Assembly: GCA_026770585.1 (NCBI GenBank)
Contig: MU647774.1
Location: forward strand, 3,363-15,802
Source: Baffinella frigidus
Taxonomy: Eukaryota > Cryptophyceae > Cryptomonadales > Baffinellaceae
Length of the DNA stretch: 12,440 nucleotides
Reading direction: 5' to 3'
Shown one piece after another: positions 11,701 to 12,440 of this stretch. The stretch's first letter is position 1, and the number at the start of each line of letters is the position of its first letter. Below the pieces are notes generated by a model. The model was not told where the DNA came from. It saw only the letters and a program-made list of their open reading frames with translations, and ran no database searches. A program made the translations under genes and the position numbers.

Positions 11701-12440
11701 GTTTGACCACTGAAGGTGGTCAAAATCTGCGGGCTTGACAAGAGACGCTGCCGAGAGAAGACACGGTCCTGGGTGCCCTAGGACCGACGGTGTTCAATAC
11801 ATTATGCTGGAGGACCGTGGAATCGAACAGGGTTGTGAGACGCTTGTGTTCGGTTTTTGAAACCCGGAACCCGGAACCCGAATCCCGAAACCCGAAACCC
11901 GAATCCCCTACCCCTAAACCCAAACCCCATTCCAGATCGAGACGTTAAAGAACAAGAAGAAGGAGGAGGAGGATGGGCAGAAGCCGGCCGCAAACCCCAA
12001 ACCCCCAAACCCTAAAACCCCAAACCCCACTGCAGATCGAGACACTAAAGAACAAGAACAAGAAGAAAGAGGAGGATAGACCCTAAACTCTAAACTCTAA
12101 ACCCTGAACCCCAGCTACACCCTAAACCCTGAACCGACCAACCCCCAAACCCTAAACCCCCGAACGCCACCAGATCGAGACCTTGAAGAAGAAGAAGAAG
12201 AAAGAGGAGGATGGGCAGAAGGCGGCCGCAAACCGCAAACCCCCAAACCCTAAACCCCCAAACCCCTACCCAGATCGAGACCTTGAAGAACAAGAAGAAG
12301 AAGCAAGAGGAAGATGGACAGAAGGCGGAGCAGGAGGTGAAGGCTGCGAAGCAGGCCAAGATCCAGCGGGTATCAACTCCACCCCAAATCCGAAACCCTC
12401 AACTCGAAACCCGAAACCTCACACCCGAGAGCGAAGCAGG
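8711..12440 (+). CDS. Split gene for a charged coiled-coil protein, 3' end beyond window
   Basis: I do not recognise this protein. Best exons are 10547-10642 and 12274-12369, each 32 codons, phase 0 and with clean AG/GT borders. They encode Glu/Lys/Arg/Gln-rich helical sequence with heptad-like spacing, such as ALKKADSMLDEL and IETLKNKKKKQEEDGQKAEQ. Two short 5' exons are proposed (8711-8734, 8909-8953), also phase 0, giving a start MGDTGEKQ then VANDVGIVDPDNLMQ. An extra exon between the two 96-nt ones cannot be excluded. An AG at 12438-12439 may be the next acceptor. A structural or scaffold role is possible but nothing shows it. Confidence 0.6.
8909..8953 (+). CDS. Coiled-coil gene, candidate second exon
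   Basis: Fifteen codons (VANDVGIVDPDNLMQ) between GCGCAG and CAG|GTCCAC, phase 0. The opposite strand is also open here (58 codons from an ATG at 8980 to a stop at 8804), so strand is not certain. The + reading is preferred for its paired splice sites and acidic, non-repetitive sequence. Confidence 0.4.
9309..9471 (+). mobile_element. MITE-like inverted-repeat element, copy 2
   Basis: About 163 bp. Ends: CACGCAGAGGGCTGCCAAGG at the left against CACACAGCGGACTTTGAAGG from the right, both followed by GATTTT. The interior shares GGGCACTCAGTGCCC (a perfect hairpin), TTATCCGTAGGAACCCCC and CCTACCGTAGGG with copy 3. Non-coding. Confidence 0.85.
9536..9570 (+). pseudogene. Exon DAV fragment 0 (acceptor side)
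   Basis: TACGCATGACCTGATGCAG then GACGTGGTAGCGCG closely matches the acceptor and first codons of the exon at 10547, then departs. Confidence 0.7.
9576..9905. repeat. CCCTAAA/CCCCTGA heptamer array
   Basis: About 330 nt of telomere-type units in C-rich sense orientation for the + gene, with variants CCCCTAA, CCCCTGA, CCCTCGA and CCCCCAA. It leads straight to the acceptor of exon copy 1 (GAAACAG at 9904-9910). Confidence 0.93.
9911..9970 (+). pseudogene. Exon DAV copy 1 (acceptor side)
   Basis: Encodes DAVERALKKADSMLDELSNS after a good acceptor, then runs into AT-rich sequence with no GT at the exon-equivalent point and a stop soon after. Confidence 0.9.
10139..10199 (+). pseudogene. Exon DAV copy 2 (acceptor side)
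   Basis: Acceptor CTACACAG then DAVERALKKADLMLDEL. One inserted T after GAGCT shifts the frame into non-exon sequence. No matching donor. Confidence 0.9.
10357..10400 (+). pseudogene. Exon DAV copy 3 (acceptor side)
   Basis: Acceptor GGTGCAG then DAVERALKKADSILD and an early TAA. Shorter than copies 1 and 2. Confidence 0.88.
10547..10642 (+). CDS. Coiled-coil gene, main exon DAV (intact copy 4)
   Basis: The only copy with both borders: acceptor GAAACAG before 10547 and donor CAG|GTCTCA after 10642. Thirty-two codons, phase 0, reading DAVARALKKADSMLDELSNS then EASKARREGRQQ. It has an A where upstream copies have E at residue 4. The pattern of charged residues with Leu/Met/Ala at heptad spacing suggests a coiled coil. 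Partial copies lie on both sides. Confidence 0.8.
10660..10831 (+). mobile_element. MITE-like inverted-repeat element, copy 3
   Basis: The best-preserved copy, 172 bp, with about 33-bp terminal inverted repeats: ACCCTACCACACA then GGGCTACGAAGGGATTTT at the left, and the reverse complement with three mismatches at the right. Interior hairpins GGGCACTCAGTGCCC and ACCCCTAGGGGT. Non-coding. The outer ACCCTA blends with flanking heptamers, so target-site duplication cannot be read. Confidence 0.88.
10919..10993 (+). pseudogene. Exon DAV copy 5 (donor side)
   Basis: Lacks the 5' end and an acceptor. Reads KKADSMLDELSNFEASKTRR then GGRQQ and ends at CAG|GTCAAC. Carries replacements (F, T, G) relative to copy 4. 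Confidence 0.9.
11202..11236 (+). pseudogene. Exon DAV copy 6 (donor side, decayed)
   Basis: A short remnant with internal deletions (AAGAAAGCGGATGCTGGATG, then ...CCAACAG) and a GT donor. Confidence 0.72.
11419..11450 (+). pseudogene. Exon DAV copy 7 (donor side)
   Basis: The last ten or so codons (SKARREGRQQ) followed by CAG|GTACCG. Confidence 0.88.
11936..11992 (+). pseudogene. Exon IETLK copy A (acceptor side)
   Basis: Acceptor TTCCAG then IETLKNKKKEEEDGQKPAA, merging into heptamer sequence. No donor. Confidence 0.85.
12036..12077 (+). pseudogene. Exon IETLK copy B (acceptor side)
   Basis: Acceptor CTGCAG then IETLKNKNKKKEED, the shortest copy. It ends in heptamers and a stop. Confidence 0.85.
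12174..12230 (+). pseudogene. Exon IETLK copy C (acceptor side)
   Basis: Acceptor CACCAG then IETLKKKKKKEEDGQKAAA, ending at the same GGCCGCAAACC junction as copy A. Confidence 0.87.
12274..12369 (+). CDS. Coiled-coil gene, exon IETLK (intact copy D)
   Basis: The only complete copy: acceptor CTACCCAG before 12274 and donor CGG|GTATCA after 12369. Thirty-two codons, phase 0: IETLKNKKKKQEEDGQKAEQ then EVKAAKQAKIQR. Very Lys/Glu/Gln-rich and predicted helical; the poly-Lys stretch could be nucleic-acid or nuclear-import related, but that is inference. Its length is exactly that of exon DAV (96 nt), and it joins DAV in frame. Confidence 0.8.

Larger units (their letters stand above)
10643..12273. 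other. Second large intron of the coiled-coil gene
   Basis: Holds MITE-like copy 3 (10660-10831), G-rich TGTAGGG-type arrays (10826-10915, 11085-11200, 11331-11418), three donor-side fragments of exon DAV, a perfect 18-bp palindrome TGAAGGCGGCCGCCTTCA (11517-11534), a duplicated TCCGAAACCCTCCT block (11541 and 11610), GGTCA/TGACC inverted repeats (11680-11722), and three acceptor-side fragments of exon IETLK. The stretch 11725-11857 is unique and could hide a small exon; none is convincing. Confidence 0.65.
11858..12425. repeat. CCCTAAA/CCCGAAA arrays between IETLK exon copies
   Basis: C-rich sense heptamers at 11858-11930, 11993-12030, 12079-12168, 12231-12270 and 12380-12425. Each of the four exon copies is entered directly from such an array through a CAG acceptor. 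Confidence 0.92.

Noticed and set aside
9500-12420. Frames with GFGFRVSGFGFRV-type peptides
   Set aside because: Direct translations of telomere-type heptamers; the same peptides also arise at 379-726 on +.

Overview
The window looks like nuclear DNA of a eukaryote: genes are split by GT-AG introns, there are no bacterial-style operons or ribosome binding sites, and degenerate heptamers of the plant/green-algal telomere type (TTTAGGG) recur throughout. A GC-rich alga or another protist with TTTAGGG-type telomeres is my best guess. The species cannot be fixed from the sequence.

Two genes can be assembled from short exons, and they point away from each other. Gene 1 is on the minus strand (about 7946 down to 101). 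It encodes a MAP kinase kinase (MAP2K/MEK-like, STE7 family). Nine exons, all with phase-0 borders, give about 296 residues running from the glycine-rich loop through VALK, HRD-KPSN, DFG, the activation loop and SPER to the C-lobe HPF motif and a probable stop. Only an N-terminal leader is unaccounted for. The catalytic order is intact, but the alphaC glutamate is replaced by glutamine. Gene 2 is on the plus strand (about 8711 to beyond 12440). It encodes a charged, coiled-coil protein that I do not recognise. Its two best exons are each exactly 96 nt and phase 0, and two short 5' exons are proposed with lower confidence.

The introns are the striking part. They hold (a) telomere-like heptamer arrays, mostly in C-rich sense orientation and often abutting splice acceptors; (b) many partial copies of neighbouring exons, each retaining one splice border; (c) a small inverted-repeat element family resembling MITEs (three copies plus one fragment); (d) a long interrupted inverted repeat enclosing kinase exons 1 and 2; (e) a 20-bp minisatellite of 13 units, a GAA microsatellite, AT-rich palindromic repeats and a 43-nt poly-C run.

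One rule covers all the exon fragments found in both genes: copies that keep the acceptor lie upstream of the intact exon, and copies that keep the donor lie downstream. This is what repeated tandem duplication across a single exon-intron border would produce, and it suggests a way for introns to grow without destroying the exon. It is the most interesting pattern in the window.
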